From contig CAMBLO010000014.1 of assembly GCA_945868505.1 (NCBI GenBank), positions 1 to 61,116 of the forward strand: a stretch of 61,116 nt of DNA, in the 5' to 3' direction. Positions 9,176 to 18,510 of this stretch are shown here, piece after piece (position 1 is the stretch's first letter; the number at the start of each line of letters is the position of its first letter). Both the position numbers and the translations under genes were made by a program. The notes below the pieces were generated by a model. It was not told the DNA's origin, searched no databases, and saw only the letters and a program-made list of their open reading frames with translations. The stretch is from an uncultured Clostridia bacterium. Lineage in GTDB: Bacteria > Bacillota > Clostridia > Lachnospirales > Anaerotignaceae.

Positions 9176-9761
9176 GACAAGTGAAGCTGTTGGGAATATC
9201 CGTGCAGCTATGCTGGTATTCTTGATTGATGTGAATATCCTTGGTCTCGATATCATCTTCGATTTTTTCGGCTGGATGTGTCTGTTGGGTGCCATTGATA
9301 TTTTGGAGGGGACGGTGCCCGGCATCGAGCGCATCCGGGGCTTTGGCAAAGTCCTCCTTTGGTACGAAATAGCCATGGTGGTACTGAACTATACAGGCGA
9401 CCGCATTCCTTTATACAATGCGGTCAGCCCCTATGTGGCAATCTTCATCTTGTGCATCCGCATGTATTTCATGTATATCATTCTGACTGCTATTGCCGAT
9501 GCAGGAGCGGAACAGGGCGGCGAAGCAGATACCCTAAAGGGCATCCGCAGGAGCCGAAACCGTGTTTTGCTGGCAGAACTGGCGGTATATTTTGCCGCCG
9601 CCATCGAAGGCGCGGAAAACATCGGCGGATGGATACTGATTCCCTTTGTGCTGTATTTCCTGTTTTATATCGGCTGTATCCTGCAGCTGAGCTGCTTAAA
9701 GGAAGAAGTGGAGAACTGGGAAAAAGGGCAGTTGGAAACAGCAGAAGAGAGTGCAACATAA
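9165..9761 (+). CDS. Polytopic membrane protein, unknown
   Basis: The 198-residue product has four to five hydrophobic segments (about residues 14-32, 35-50, 66-82, 87-110 and 138-170) and a charged C-terminal tail. The ATG at 9165 follows GGGAGGTG. It overlaps the receptor gene by 11 nt and is the last gene of that operon, before a bidirectional terminator, so it may be an effector of the BlaI-controlled response. I recognise no family. Confidence 0.65.
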   Translation: MKNKTSEAVGNIRAAMLVFLIDVNILGLDIIFDFFGWMCLLGAIDILEGTVPGIERIRGFGKVLLWYEIAMVVLNYTGDRIPLYNAVSPYVAIFILCIRMYFMYIILTAIADAGAEQGGEADTLKGIRRSRNRVLLAELAVYFAAAIEGAENIGGWILIPFVLYFLFYIGCILQLSCLKEEVENWEKGQLETAEESAT

Positions 9762-9766
9762 AAAAG

Positions 9767-9810
9767 AGCCTCAGGTCTTATGAACAGCAGTTCATTTTAG
9801 ACTTGAGGCT
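9767..9810. terminator. Bidirectional terminator between convergent genes
   Basis: AGCCTCA-GTCT pairs with AGAC-TGAGGCT. An A-run precedes it and a T-rich stretch follows, so it serves the membrane-protein gene (plus) and the EamA gene (minus). Confidence 0.75.
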
Positions 9811-9815
9811 TATTC

Positions 9816-10724
9816 TTATGGATTTTTCGGTTTGGGTTTTGCAAAGGAAAGCATCAGAACAGTTATGACGATGAAAAAGAAGCCGACATAATCAATAAAT
9901 TCCAACTGCACCTTCAGCCAAACCACGGAAACGATGGTGGAGGAAAGGGGTTCCACGGAAGCATACAGACTGCTTTTGGTGGGGCCGATATATTTCACCC
10001 CATTGAGGAACATCATATAGGGCACCATGGTGCCGAAAACGATAATGAATATCAGGCAAAAGATACCTGTTGCATCCCAGTTGCCCTGCCAATGCCAGAA
10101 GGGATGGACGATATTCATGACGGCACTGCCGATGAGCATGGCCCAGCCGATGAGGAGCATGGTATCGTAGCGGCTCAGCAGGCGAACGGGATAGACCGTA
10201 TAAAATGCCAATGCCACAGCAGAGAGCAGCCCCCAGAACAATGCCGCAGGGGAAAGGCTCAGGCTTTTAGGATTGCCATGGGTCGCCAGCAGGATTGTAC
10301 CGATGAGACAGCCGACAACGGCAACACATTCAATGGCAGTTGGCAGCTTTTTCTGGCGAAAGGCCAGATATACCACGATCATGATGGGTGCGGTATATTG
10401 CAGTACCGTTGCGGTGGCCGCATTGGAAAAATTGATGGCTGCAAAATAAGCATACTGCATAAAGAGCATACCAATCAGAGAGAACAGGATAAGCTCTTTT
10501 CTATCCTGTTTTTCTGTCCAGATTTGCAGCATACCGCCTTTTTTGATCTGTGCAAAGGCCAGCATGAAAATCCCTGTCAACAGCATACGAATGGAAACCA
10601 GCCATTCCGGCGAAACATTTGTATTATGAAACATATATTGGCCCGCTGCACCGGAAACACCCCAAAGACAGGCACTGGCGATGCAGAAAACGGAACCCAT
10701 GAATACTTTATTTTTGATATACAT
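9816..10724 (-). CDS. EamA/DMT superfamily transporter
   Basis: The 302-residue protein has ten predicted transmembrane helices arranged as two EamA repeats (roughly residues 8-140 and 150-290). It opens with the typical ASACLWGVSGAAGQYMF and shows AATATVLQYTAPIMIV at the end of the first repeat and ASVEPLSSTIVS in the second. This family moves metabolites or amino acids across the cytoplasmic membrane, often outward. The substrate cannot be inferred. It is a single gene, convergent with the preceding operon. Confidence 0.85.
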   Translation of the reverse strand: MYIKNKVFMGSVFCIASACLWGVSGAAGQYMFHNTNVSPEWLVSIRMLLTGIFMLAFAQIKKGGMLQIWTEKQDRKELILFSLIGMLFMQYAYFAAINFSNAATATVLQYTAPIMIVVYLAFRQKKLPTAIECVAVVGCLIGTILLATHGNPKSLSLSPAALFWGLLSAVALAFYTVYPVRLLSRYDTMLLIGWAMLIGSAVMNIVHPFWHWQGNWDATGIFCLIFIIVFGTMVPYMMFLNGVKYIGPTKSSLYASVEPLSSTIVSVVWLKVQLEFIDYVGFFFIVITVLMLSFAKPKPKNP

Positions 10725-10882
10725 GACTTTACTCTCGCATTTTAAAAATAATAATTATATTATGTAGAAACTCAAATCATGCTAACACTTTCGTACATAA
10801 AAGTCAATGATAGAGAAAATAGAAATCATTGATGAAAATAATCGGAACAAATGATAAGGGACAATGCATTTTTTTTCATGGA

Positions 10883-10912
10883 TTTAACAGAAACATGATT
10901 TTTTATTTAACA
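10883..10912 (+). promoter_or_regulatory. Candidate PhoP boxes before pstS
   Basis: TTTAACA occurs at 10883 and again at 10906, 23 nt apart, 65-95 nt before pstS. Gram-positive PhoP binds TTAACA-like direct repeats with about 11-bp phasing. The same 23-nt pair stands before pstC. Confidence 0.45.
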
Positions 10913-10976
10913 TTCGGGACATATACTTGGGTTGTAAATAAAAACAACGAAAAGCAATCAAAAGGAGAGGAATAAA

Positions 10977-11861
10977 ATGAAAAGAATGTTAAGCTTTGGT
11001 CTGATGATGACAATGGCGGCAGGTATGCTGGCAGGCTGCGGCGGCAGCGGAGAACCTGCGGCAGAAGATAACGCAGCAGCAGGCGGCGCGATCACGGTTG
11101 TATCCAGAGAGGATGGCTCCGGCACAAGAGGTGCCTTCATCGAACTGTTCGGAATCGAAGAAAAGAATGATGCCGGCGAAAAGATCGACATGACAACAGA
11201 TTTGGCAGAGATTACAAACAGCACTGCGGTTATGATGACAACCGTAGCAGGGAATACAAATGCTATCGGCTATGTTTCTCTGGGTTCTCTGGATGATTCC
11301 GTAAAGGTACTGTCCATTGACGGTGTGGAAGCAACCGTAGAAAATATCAAGAACGGTACATATTCCGTAGCAAGACCCTTCAACATCGCAACAGGCGCAG
11401 AGGTCAGCGAAGCGGCACAGGATTTCATCAACTTCATTCTGAGTGACGAAGGACAGGCGGTAGTAGAAGAAAACGGCTATATCAGTCAGGGCAGCACAGG
11501 TGCTTTTGAAAGCACAATGGTAGAAGGCAAGGTTATTGTAGCAGGTTCTTCTTCCGTAACACCCGTTATGGAAAAGCTGAAAGAAGCATATCTGGCTATC
11601 AACACAAAGGCTTCTATCGAAGTGCAGCAGAGTGACTCCACAACAGGTATGACTTCCGCCATCGAAGGCATGTGCGACATCGGGATGGCCTCCAGAGAAT
11701 TGAAAGACAGCGAACGGGAAGCAGGCCTGACCTCTACTGTTATCGCTATGGATGGTATTGCAGTGGTAGTCAACCATGCAAATGCAGTCAATGGTCTGGA
11801 AAGCGCACAGGTTAAGGACATCTTCACAGGTGCGGTAACAGATTGGTCTGAAGTACAGTAA
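10977..11861 (+). CDS. pstS: Phosphate-binding lipoprotein PstS, half-domains in permuted order
   Basis: The 294-residue periplasmic-type binding protein has a lipoprotein signal (GMLAGC) and delivers phosphate to PstCAB. The block with VSREDGSGTRGAF and NAIGYVSLGSL, usually in the middle of PstS, comes first. The block usually at the N-terminus (VAGSSSVTPVMEKLKEAY, GMCDIGMASRELK, AMDGIAVVVN, VKDIFTGAVTDW) comes last, and the protein ends where a normal PstS would run on into the VSRE block. The order is therefore that of a circular permutation. I believe related Clostridia carry the same form, so it is probably functional. Confidence 0.88.
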   Translation: MKRMLSFGLMMTMAAGMLAGCGGSGEPAAEDNAAAGGAITVVSREDGSGTRGAFIELFGIEEKNDAGEKIDMTTDLAEITNSTAVMMTTVAGNTNAIGYVSLGSLDDSVKVLSIDGVEATVENIKNGTYSVARPFNIATGAEVSEAAQDFINFILSDEGQAVVEENGYISQGSTGAFESTMVEGKVIVAGSSSVTPVMEKLKEAYLAINTKASIEVQQSDSTTGMTSAIEGMCDIGMASRELKDSEREAGLTSTVIAMDGIAVVVNHANAVNGLESAQVKDIFTGAVTDWSEVQ

Positions 11862-11946
11862 AACAAGTAAAAAAGAAACTTTTTCATCGTAACAGTCTCC
11901 CAACACATACAAGTTACAAAAGAGAAAAAAGCAGCAAAAAACGTAG

Positions 11947-12010
11947 GCAAGGTCTGTATGGCAAACGGAAGCGGAAAGGCTCTGTATTCGCCATACAGAC
12001 CTTGCTTTTT
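11947..12010 (+). terminator. Strong stem-loop terminator between pstS and pstC
   Basis: A perfect 16-bp inverted repeat (11947-11962 with 11990-12005) with a 27-nt loop is followed by TTTTT. It would cut pstS transcription off from pstCAB-phoU and explain higher pstS expression. Confidence 0.85.
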
Positions 12011-12021
12011 CATTTTCAATA

Positions 12022-12062
12022 TTTTACGCAGATTTAACGTAACTGCGGTAATTCATTTAACC
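12022..12062 (+). promoter_or_regulatory. Candidate PhoP boxes before pstC
   Basis: TTTTACG (12022), TTTAACG (12033) and TTTAACC (12056) lie with 11- and 23-nt spacing, downstream of the pstS terminator. This suggests a second PhoP-type promoter for pstCAB-phoU. Confidence 0.5.
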
Positions 12063-12131
12063 TTTCTTTCTTATACTTTTTGTAGAGAATCGATAAAAGA
12101 AGGAAAGTATCTCAAAGGAGTGAGAGGAAAA

Positions 12132-12971
12132 ATGAAAGAACAAGTGATGAAAGGGGTTTTCGCAGCAGCGGCGGCATTATCTATTTTGGCAGTGGCACTG
12201 ATTTGTGTGTTCCTGTTTGCCAATGGCGTTCCTGCCATTCAAAAGATTGGTGCAGCAGATTTCCTGTTGGGGCAGACATGGAAACCCTCCAATGATATTT
12301 ATGGTATTTTCCCTATGATCGTGGGCAGTGTGTATGTGACAGCGGGGGCTGTTATCATCGGTGTTCCCCTAGGCATCCTCTGTGCCGTATTTCTGGCATG
12401 GTTCTGCCCGACAAAGTTGTATAAGGTGGTAAAGCCTGCGGTAGAGCTGCTGGCAGGGATTCCCTCTATCGTATATGGCTTTTTTGGTCTGGTAGTGATT
12501 GTGCCGATGATGCAGAGCCTTTTCGGCGGCAGCGGGAAAGGCATCCTGACGGCATCCATCCTGTTGGGTATCATGATTTTGCCTACCATCATCGGTGTAT
12601 CGGAAAGCTCCATCCGTGCCGTTCCCATGGCATATTATGAGGGCTCCCTCGGCTTGGGGGCGACCCATGAAAGAAGCGTATTTTTCGCCGTATTGCCTGC
12701 GGCAAAGCAGGGAATTTTGGCAGGGGTCATTCTGGGGGTTGGTCGTGCCATCGGAGAGACCATGGCAGTTGTGATGATTGCAGGGAATCAGCCTGTTATC
12801 CCCAATAGCATCTTCAGCGGTGTCAGAACCATGACAGCCAATATCGTTATGGAAATGGGCTATGCGGCAGATCTGCACAGACAGGCCCTGCTGGGGACTG
12901 CGGTGGTGTTGTTTGTTTTTATCCTCATCATCAATCTTTGTTTTTCCATGCTAAAAAGGAGGGCTGACTGA
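12132..12971 (+). CDS. pstC: Phosphate ABC transporter permease PstC
   Basis: The 279-residue inner-membrane subunit has six hydrophobic helices, the EAA-type coupling loop (YYEGSLGLGATHERSVFFAVLP) and the motif GIPSIVYGFFGLVV. With PstA it forms the phosphate channel. The ATG at 12132 follows AAAGGAGTGAGAGG; a frame opening at 11958 lies inside the terminator and is not the start. The stop codon overlaps the pstA start by one base. Confidence 0.93.
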   Translation: MKEQVMKGVFAAAAALSILAVALICVFLFANGVPAIQKIGAADFLLGQTWKPSNDIYGIFPMIVGSVYVTAGAVIIGVPLGILCAVFLAWFCPTKLYKVVKPAVELLAGIPSIVYGFFGLVVIVPMMQSLFGGSGKGILTASILLGIMILPTIIGVSESSIRAVPMAYYEGSLGLGATHERSVFFAVLPAAKQGILAGVILGVGRAIGETMAVVMIAGNQPVIPNSIFSGVRTMTANIVMEMGYAADLHRQALLGTAVVLFVFILIINLCFSMLKRRAD

Positions 12972-13840
12972 TGGAAGCCATGAATAAACAATCCTTTAAA
13001 GAAAGGATAGCAGCGTATCGAAGAAATCCCTTTTCTTTCTTCCTTGCTGTATTGGTGGTGCTTTCTGCGGTGATTACATTGACGGTGCTGGTGGCTCTTT
13101 TGGTATATATTCTGGCAAAGGGCATCCCCAATCTGAAGCCTGAATTGTTTGAATGGGAATATAATACATCTAATGTTTCCATGATGCCTGCCATCATCAA
13201 TACCATTACCATTACGCTGATGTCTCTCTTGTTTGCGGTGCCTGCAGGGGTCTGCTCCGCCATCTATCTGGTGGAATACGCAAAGCGGGGAAACAAATTT
13301 ATTCCCATCGTCAGACTGACAACGGAAACCTTATCGGGTATTCCTTCCATCGTATTTGGCTTGTTTGGGTATCTGTTCTTCAATATCTATCTGGGCTGGG
13401 GCTATTCCATTCTGGGCGGTGCCTTGACGCTGTCCATTATGATACTGCCCCTGATTATGCGAACCACGGAGGAAGCCTTGCAGGCCGTGCCCGATGCGTA
13501 CAGAGAAGGCAGCTTTGGCTTGGGGGCGGGCAAGCTGCGGACGGTGTTTCGAGTGGTTCTGCCCTCGGCGGTGCAGGGCATCCTTTCAGGTGTCATCCTT
13601 GCCATCGGGCGTATCGTTGGGGAAACGGCGGCTCTGCTCTACCCCGCAGGTACAGCGGCGCAGGTGGCGGATGGGCTGTTTTCCTCCGGTCGTACCTTGG
13701 CGGTACATATGTACGCATTGTTGAATGAAGGATTATATATGGAGCAGGCCTATGCGACAGCGGTCATTCTGCTGGTGATGGTGGTATGCATCAACGCATT
13801 GTCCTCCTTTATTGCAAAGAAAGCTGGTGTAAAAGCATAA
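12971..13840 (+). CDS. pstA: Phosphate ABC transporter permease PstA
   Basis: The 289-residue permease is the partner of PstC. It has six membrane helices, [15 protein letters not shown] and the EAA loop [23 protein letters not shown]. Conserved spacing and a one-base overlap with both neighbours indicate coupled translation of the transporter. Confidence 0.93.
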   Translation: MEAMNKQSFKERIAAYRRNPFSFFLAVLVVLSAVITLTVLVALLVYILAKGIPNLKPELFEWEYNTSNVSMMPAIINTITITLMSLLFAVPAGVCSAIYLVEYAKRGNKFIPIVRLTTETLSGIPSIVFGLFGYLFFNIYLGWGYSILGGALTLSIMILPLIMRTTEEALQAVPDAYREGSFGLGAGKLRTVFRVVLPSAVQGILSGVILAIGRIVGETAALLYPAGTAAQVADGLFSSGRTLAVHMYALLNEGLYMEQAYATAVILLVMVVCINALSSFIAKKAGVKA

Positions 13841-14595
13841 TGGACAAAAGCAAAATTTCTGTATCCAATCTGGATTTATACTATGGTGATTTCAAAGCCT
13901 TAAAAAATATTAATTTAAAGCTGCCCGAAAAGGAGATTACCGCATTTATCGGCCCTTCCGGCTGCGGCAAATCTACTTTGCTGAAAAGCCTGAACCGTAT
14001 GAATGATCTGGTGGAGGGCTGCAAAATCACAGGAGAGGTCCTGCTGGATGGGGAGGATATTTACAGAGGCATGGATATCAACCTGCTGCGGAAACGGGTG
14101 GGAATGGTGTTCCAGAAGCCCAATCCCTTTCCCATGAGTATCTATGATAATATCGCCTATGGCCCAAGAACCCATGGCATCCGCTCCAAGGTGCAGTTGG
14201 ATGAGATTGTGGAAAAAGCCCTGCGGGATGCGGCAATTTGGGAGGAAGTAAAGGATAGGCTGAAAAAGAACGCATTGGGGATGAGCGGCGGGCAGCAGCA
14301 GCGGCTTTGCATCGCCCGTGCCTTGGCAGTACAGCCGGAGGTGCTGTTGATGGATGAACCCACCTCCGCCCTTGACCCTATTTCCACTTCCCGTATCGAG
14401 GAACTTGCGCTGGAATTGAAAAAAGAGTACACTATTATCATGGTGACCCATAATATGCAGCAGGCGACCCGCGTTTCCGATAACACGGCCTTCTTCCTTC
14501 TGGGCGAAGTGGTGGAATATGATAAAACAGAAGCATTGTTCTCTATGCCAAAAGACCAACGCACAGAGGATTATATTACAGGGAGGTTTGGTTAA
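13840..14595 (+). CDS. pstB: Phosphate ABC transporter ATP-binding protein PstB
   Basis: The 251-residue ATPase has Walker [10 protein letters not shown], the Q-loop FQKPNPFP typical of PstB, the signature [10 protein letters not shown], Walker [14 protein letters not shown] and the switch histidine VTHNM. It powers phosphate import. The start at 13840 overlaps the pstA stop by one base; the 18 upstream codons in frame belong to pstA sequence. Confidence 0.95.
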   Translation: MDKSKISVSNLDLYYGDFKALKNINLKLPEKEITAFIGPSGCGKSTLLKSLNRMNDLVEGCKITGEVLLDGEDIYRGMDINLLRKRVGMVFQKPNPFPMSIYDNIAYGPRTHGIRSKVQLDEIVEKALRDAAIWEEVKDRLKKNALGMSGGQQQRLCIARALAVQPEVLLMDEPTSALDPISTSRIEELALELKKEYTIIMVTHNMQQATRVSDNTAFFLLGEVVEYDKTEALFSMPKDQRTEDYITGRFG

Positions 14596-14598
14596 GCT

Positions 14599-15261
14599 AT
14601 GGTACGCAGTCGTTTTGATTCTCAACTGGAACAGTTGAACGTGGAACTGATTAAAATGGGGGCTTTGTGCGAAGAAGCAATCACGGCTTCTGTCTCTGCC
14701 CTCATCAAATATGATACATCTGTGGTACAGACGGTATTTGAAAAGGATAACGAAATTGACCGTATGGAGCGGGATATTGAAACATTTTGTATGCGCCTTT
14801 TGCTGCAGCAGCAGCCTGTGGCAAAGGACCTGCGGGCCATTTCTTCCGCCTTGAAGATGATTTCCGATATGGAGCGCATCGGCGATCAGGCGGGGGACAT
14901 CGCAGAAATTATGGCTGTTATGACTGACCATGATACCAAAAGCAAGCTGCATATTCAGGATATGGCAAGGGCGACGGTGAAAATGGTAACGGACAGCGTG
15001 GATTCCTTTGTAAAGAAGGATTTGGAGTTGGCACGGTCTGTGATGAAATACGATGATGTGGTGGATGAGCTGTTCGACAAAGTAAAAGAAGAAATCATCA
15101 GCCTCATTGGGGAGGACAGATCCAACGGGGAATTCTGTATCGACCTGCTGATGATTGCAAAATATCTGGAGCGCATTGGCGACCATGCCACAAATATCGC
15201 AGAATGGGTGGAATTTTCCATCACAGGACAGCATGTGGTGGCAGAAGAGGAGAGAAAATGA
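14599..15261 (+). CDS. phoU: Phosphate signalling protein PhoU
   Basis: The 220-residue protein has two PhoU three-helix repeats. Metal-binding motifs E(R/K)IGDxAxDIAE are seen as ERIGDQAGDIAE (about residues 93-104) and ERIGDHATNIAEW (about 195-207). PhoU links PstSCAB activity to the PhoR kinase and keeps the Pho response off when phosphate is plentiful. It lies 3 nt after pstB. Confidence 0.94.
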   Translation: MVRSRFDSQLEQLNVELIKMGALCEEAITASVSALIKYDTSVVQTVFEKDNEIDRMERDIETFCMRLLLQQQPVAKDLRAISSALKMISDMERIGDQAGDIAEIMAVMTDHDTKSKLHIQDMARATVKMVTDSVDSFVKKDLELARSVMKYDDVVDELFDKVKEEIISLIGEDRSNGEFCIDLLMIAKYLERIGDHATNIAEWVEFSITGQHVVAEEERK

Positions 15262-15917
15262 TCACATACGAACAAATAAAACAAAATGATGCAATCCGTA
15301 CCTATATCCAAAAAGCCGATGAATCCTTGGCGGCATTGGGCTATACGGAGCATTCCTTTGCTCATGTGACAAAGGTGGCGGAAACGGTGAAATATATACT
15401 GGAAACCTTGGGCTATTCTCAGCATGAAGTGGAGCTGGGCATGATTGCCGCTTATCTGCACGATATCGGCAATCTGGTGAATCGGGTGGACCATTCCCAG
15501 AGCGGGGCAGTTATGGCCTTCCGTATTCTGGACAGGATGGATCTGCCTGCGGAGGATATCGCAACGGTGGTGACAGCCATCGGCAACCATGACGAAGGCA
15601 CAGGCGTGCCCGTCAATGCCATTGCCGCTGCGTTGATTTTGGCGGATAAATCTGATGTGCGCCGCAGCCGTGTTCGCAATCAGGATCAGAATACCTTCGA
15701 TATCCATGACAGGGTAAACTATTCCGTAGAAAAATCCGTCCTGAAAATCAATCAGGAGCATAGCCTGATTAAGCTGAAGTTGACGGTGGATACCCATTAT
15801 GGCTCTGTGATGGACTATTTTGAAATTTTTCTGGAACGGATGGTTTTGTGCCGCAAGGCGGCGGAAAAGCTGGGGCTGCAATTCAAGCTGATGATTAACG
15901 AGCAGTCTTTGATTTAA
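15258..15917 (+). CDS. HD-domain phosphohydrolase in the pst operon
   Basis: The 219-residue product contains an HD metal site: H at SFAHVTKV, HD in YLHDIGNL, and downstream histidines in VDHSQSGA and GNHDEG. HD proteins hydrolyse phosphoester bonds in nucleotides or nucleic acids. The start at 15258 overlaps the phoU stop. Its place between phoU and the PhoB-type regulator suggests a nucleotide or phosphate-stress role, but the substrate is unknown. Confidence 0.82.
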   Translation: MITYEQIKQNDAIRTYIQKADESLAALGYTEHSFAHVTKVAETVKYILETLGYSQHEVELGMIAAYLHDIGNLVNRVDHSQSGAVMAFRILDRMDLPAEDIATVVTAIGNHDEGTGVPVNAIAAALILADKSDVRRSRVRNQDQNTFDIHDRVNYSVEKSVLKINQEHSLIKLKLTVDTHYGSVMDYFEIFLERMVLCRKAAEKLGLQFKLMINEQSLI

Positions 15918-15929
15918 GGTGGTGTTTTC

Positions 15930-16607
15930 ATGCTGATTTATTTGGTAGAGGATGATAACAGCATTCGGGAATTGGTGGCGTATACCCTCCAGAGTGCAGG
16001 ATTTCAGGCAGAAGGCTTTGAAAGGCCTTCCGCTTTTTGGTATGCCTGCGAAAGAAAGCTGCCCGATTTGGTATTGCTGGACTTGATGCTGCCGGAGGAG
16101 GATGGCATCAGTATTTTGAAAAAGCTGAGACAATCCCCTCGGACGAAAAAACTGCCCATTATCCTGCTGACGGCAAAAAGCAGTGAATACGATAAAATCA
16201 TGGGGCTGGACAGCGGTGCCGATGATTATGTGGCAAAGCCCTTCAGCATGATGGAGCTGTTGGCAAGGGTAAAGGCGTTGCTGCGCCGTACGGAAAGAAG
16301 CGAAGAAGAAGTGGTTTACAGCATGGGCAGCCTCAGTGTCAACCAGACTCGCCATGAGGTGTGGGTGGATGGCGCAGAGGTGGTTTTGACCTTGAAGGAA
16401 TTTGAACTGCTTTGCCTGCTGATGGAAAATCAAGGCCGTGTTTTGACAAGGGACCAACTGCTGAACAGCATTTGGGGCTACGGTTTTGACGGGGAAAACC
16501 GCACGGTGGATGTACATATCCGCACCCTGCGGCAAAAGCTGGGCAAATGCGGGGGATATATCGAGACAGTCCGTGGCGTGGGATATAAAATAGGAGGAAA
16601 CCTATGA
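15930..16607 (+). CDS. phoB: PhoB/PhoP-type response regulator (OmpR family)
   Basis: The 225-residue protein has a receiver domain (acidic pocket VEDDN; phospho-acceptor in DLVLLDLMLPEEDG; Thr and Lys in LLTAK and VAKPFS). A winged-helix DNA-binding domain follows (LTLKEFELLCLLMENQGRVLT, ENRTVDVHIRTLRQKLG). It overlaps the kinase gene by 4 nt and sits at the end of the pst operon, which makes phosphate-starvation control the natural reading. It is the likely binder of the TTTAACA repeats upstream. Confidence 0.87.
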   Translation: MLIYLVEDDNSIRELVAYTLQSAGFQAEGFERPSAFWYACERKLPDLVLLDLMLPEEDGISILKKLRQSPRTKKLPIILLTAKSSEYDKIMGLDSGADDYVAKPFSMMELLARVKALLRRTERSEEEVVYSMGSLSVNQTRHEVWVDGAEVVLTLKEFELLCLLMENQGRVLTRDQLLNSIWGYGFDGENRTVDVHIRTLRQKLGKCGGYIETVRGVGYKIGGNL

Positions 16608-18280
16608 CAAATCGTATTTTTCGTGCCATCTTTTTAGTAGCAACGGCAGTGATGCTTTCCGTTTCCGTTCTCATCATGGGGATGATGTATCGGTATTCTT
16701 CTGTGGAAATGGCAGAGGAATTGCAGCGGGAAGCCAGCTATATTGCCCGTGGGATTGAATTTGATGGGACTGAATATCTGGAAAAAGTCAAGAATACAGA
16801 TACCCGTATTACTTGGATTGCTGCCGATGGGACAGTTTTATACGATTCTGTGGCAGATGCCGCCGCCATGGAGAATCATGGAGATCGTGAAGAAGTCATG
16901 GAAGCCATGGAAGGGGGCACTGGGGAAAGCAAACGGAATTCCTCGACCCTTTCGGAGCGAACCCTTTACTACGCTTTGCAGTTGAAGGATGGTACTGTCC
17001 TGCGGCTGGCGGTGGAAACCATGAGCATTTTGGCGATTTTTTTCACCATGGCCTTTCCGCTGGTACTGATTTTGGCGGTTATGGTAGGTGTTTCTCTGTT
17101 TTTGGCATTCCAGACGGCAAAAAATATCACCAGCCCCATCAATGAAATTGATTTAGAGCATCCCGAACGGGCAGAGGTTTATGAAGAGCTAACCCCCTTG
17201 CTGCGCCGTATCGCTGCGCAGAATCGGGAGATTCATCGGCAGATGGCAGAATTGAAGGGCAGAAAAGAAGAATTCGATACCATTACAGCCAATATGCAGG
17301 AGGGGTTGCTGGTGCTGGATGGGGAAGGGGATATCCTTTCCTATAATGAAGGAGTTCTGCACCTGCTGGGAATCGACCGTGTGGAAGAAGGCAAAAATGT
17401 ATTTTCCCTGAACCGCAGCGAGGCATTCCGCCGAGGGGTGGAAGGCGCACTGGCGGGTGAGCATCGGGAGGAACGGCTGGAATTGAACGGAAAGATTTGT
17501 CAGGTTTATGCCAACCCTGTTTTCCGTGATGGGGAAACTGCCGGGGTCATCCTCATCCTGTTTGATGCTACGGAAAAGGAGGAGCGGGAACGGCTGCGGC
17601 GGGAATTTACAGCCAATGTTTCCCATGAGTTGAAAACGCCCCTGACTTCTATTTCCGGCTTCGCGGAAATTATGAAAAGCGGCATTGTCCCCCCGGAGGA
17701 TATGGGTCATTTTGCAGAGAAGATTTACGACGAAGCCCAGCGGCTCATCAACATGGTGCAGGATATCATCAAGCTTTCCAAGCTGGATGAAAAGGAAAGC
17801 CTTTTGGAAAAGGAATTGGTGGAAATGGATGCACTGATGCAGGAGGTTTGCGAAAGATTGCAGCCCCAGGCGGAGCAACGGCAGGTGAAGCTTCTGGTGC
17901 AGACAGAGCCTGCGCAGCTTTATGGCGTGAAACAGATTTTGACGGAAATGATTTATAACCTGTGTGATAATGCCATTCGATATAACAAGCCCAAGGGGGA
18001 AGTGCGGCTGACTTTGAAAAAGGAAGGAGAAAAACTCCTTCTTGAGGTGGCAGATACAGGCATTGGTATCGCCAAAGAAGAACAGGATCGTATTTTTGAG
18101 AGATTTTATCGTGTGGATGCCAGCCGTTCTGCAGAGAGCGGCGGAACAGGTCTGGGGCTCTCCATCGTCAAGCATGGCGCAGTTTTGCACGGCGGTGAGG
18201 TGTCCATGGAGAGCGAGATTGGCAAGGGAACGACCATGCGTATCGTTTTGCCATTGGAATCAAAAATAGAAAATCATTGA
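16604..18280 (+). CDS. phoR: PhoR-type sensor histidine kinase
   Basis: The 558-residue membrane kinase has TM1 (about 7-27), a short extracellular part, TM2 (about 140-168) and a PAS domain (about 222-325). The H-box is ANVSHELKTPLTSISGFAE, followed by the N-box (NLCDNAIRYN), G1 DTGIGI and G2 GGTGLGLSIV. The PAS domain next to the HisKA part is typical of PhoR. It would phosphorylate the regulator encoded just upstream, gated by PstSCAB-PhoU. Confidence 0.87.
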   Translation: MTNRIFRAIFLVATAVMLSVSVLIMGMMYRYSSVEMAEELQREASYIARGIEFDGTEYLEKVKNTDTRITWIAADGTVLYDSVADAAAMENHGDREEVMEAMEGGTGESKRNSSTLSERTLYYALQLKDGTVLRLAVETMSILAIFFTMAFPLVLILAVMVGVSLFLAFQTAKNITSPINEIDLEHPERAEVYEELTPLLRRIAAQNREIHRQMAELKGRKEEFDTITANMQEGLLVLDGEGDILSYNEGVLHLLGIDRVEEGKNVFSLNRSEAFRRGVEGALAGEHREERLELNGKICQVYANPVFRDGETAGVILILFDATEKEERERLRREFTANVSHELKTPLTSISGFAEIMKSGIVPPEDMGHFAEKIYDEAQRLINMVQDIIKLSKLDEKESLLEKELVEMDALMQEVCERLQPQAEQRQVKLLVQTEPAQLYGVKQILTEMIYNLCDNAIRYNKPKGEVRLTLKKEGEKLLLEVADTGIGIAKEEQDRIFERFYRVDASRSAESGGTGLGLSIVKHGAVLHGGEVSMESEIGKGTTMRIVLPLESKIENH

Positions 18281-18294
18281 AAAAAGTAACCGAA

Positions 18295-18331
18295 AACCTC
18301 TTTCTATTTTCCTGCAGAGAGAGGTTTTTTT
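18295..18331 (+). terminator. Terminator after phoR
   Basis: An AACCTCTTTC/GAGAGAGGTT stem is followed by seven T. Confidence 0.75.
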
Positions 18332-18481
18332 CTTTGGGAGAAATGGCACGGGAAAGGTCTTTTCTTTTTCTGGAAAAAATAGGGAAGTTCAACAAATACT
18401 TGAAATAGAGATAGAGTAAAAAGCATATAAAAAACCTTGAAAAGTTTATAAATGTTTGAACACTTTTCCGACGGAATTACC

Positions 18482-18510
18482 TTGTATGCGAAATAAATGT
18501 ATGCTAGAAT
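18482..18510 (+). promoter_or_regulatory. Promoter of the hydrogenase gene
   Basis: A TTGTAT -35 box and a TAGAAT -10 box are separated by 17 nt, about 130 nt before the likely start codon. Confidence 0.55.

Noticed and set aside
11958..12131. A longer N-terminus for PstC from the ATG at 11958
   Set aside because: It lies within the pstS terminator stem and has no ribosome site; PstC family homology begins at 12132.
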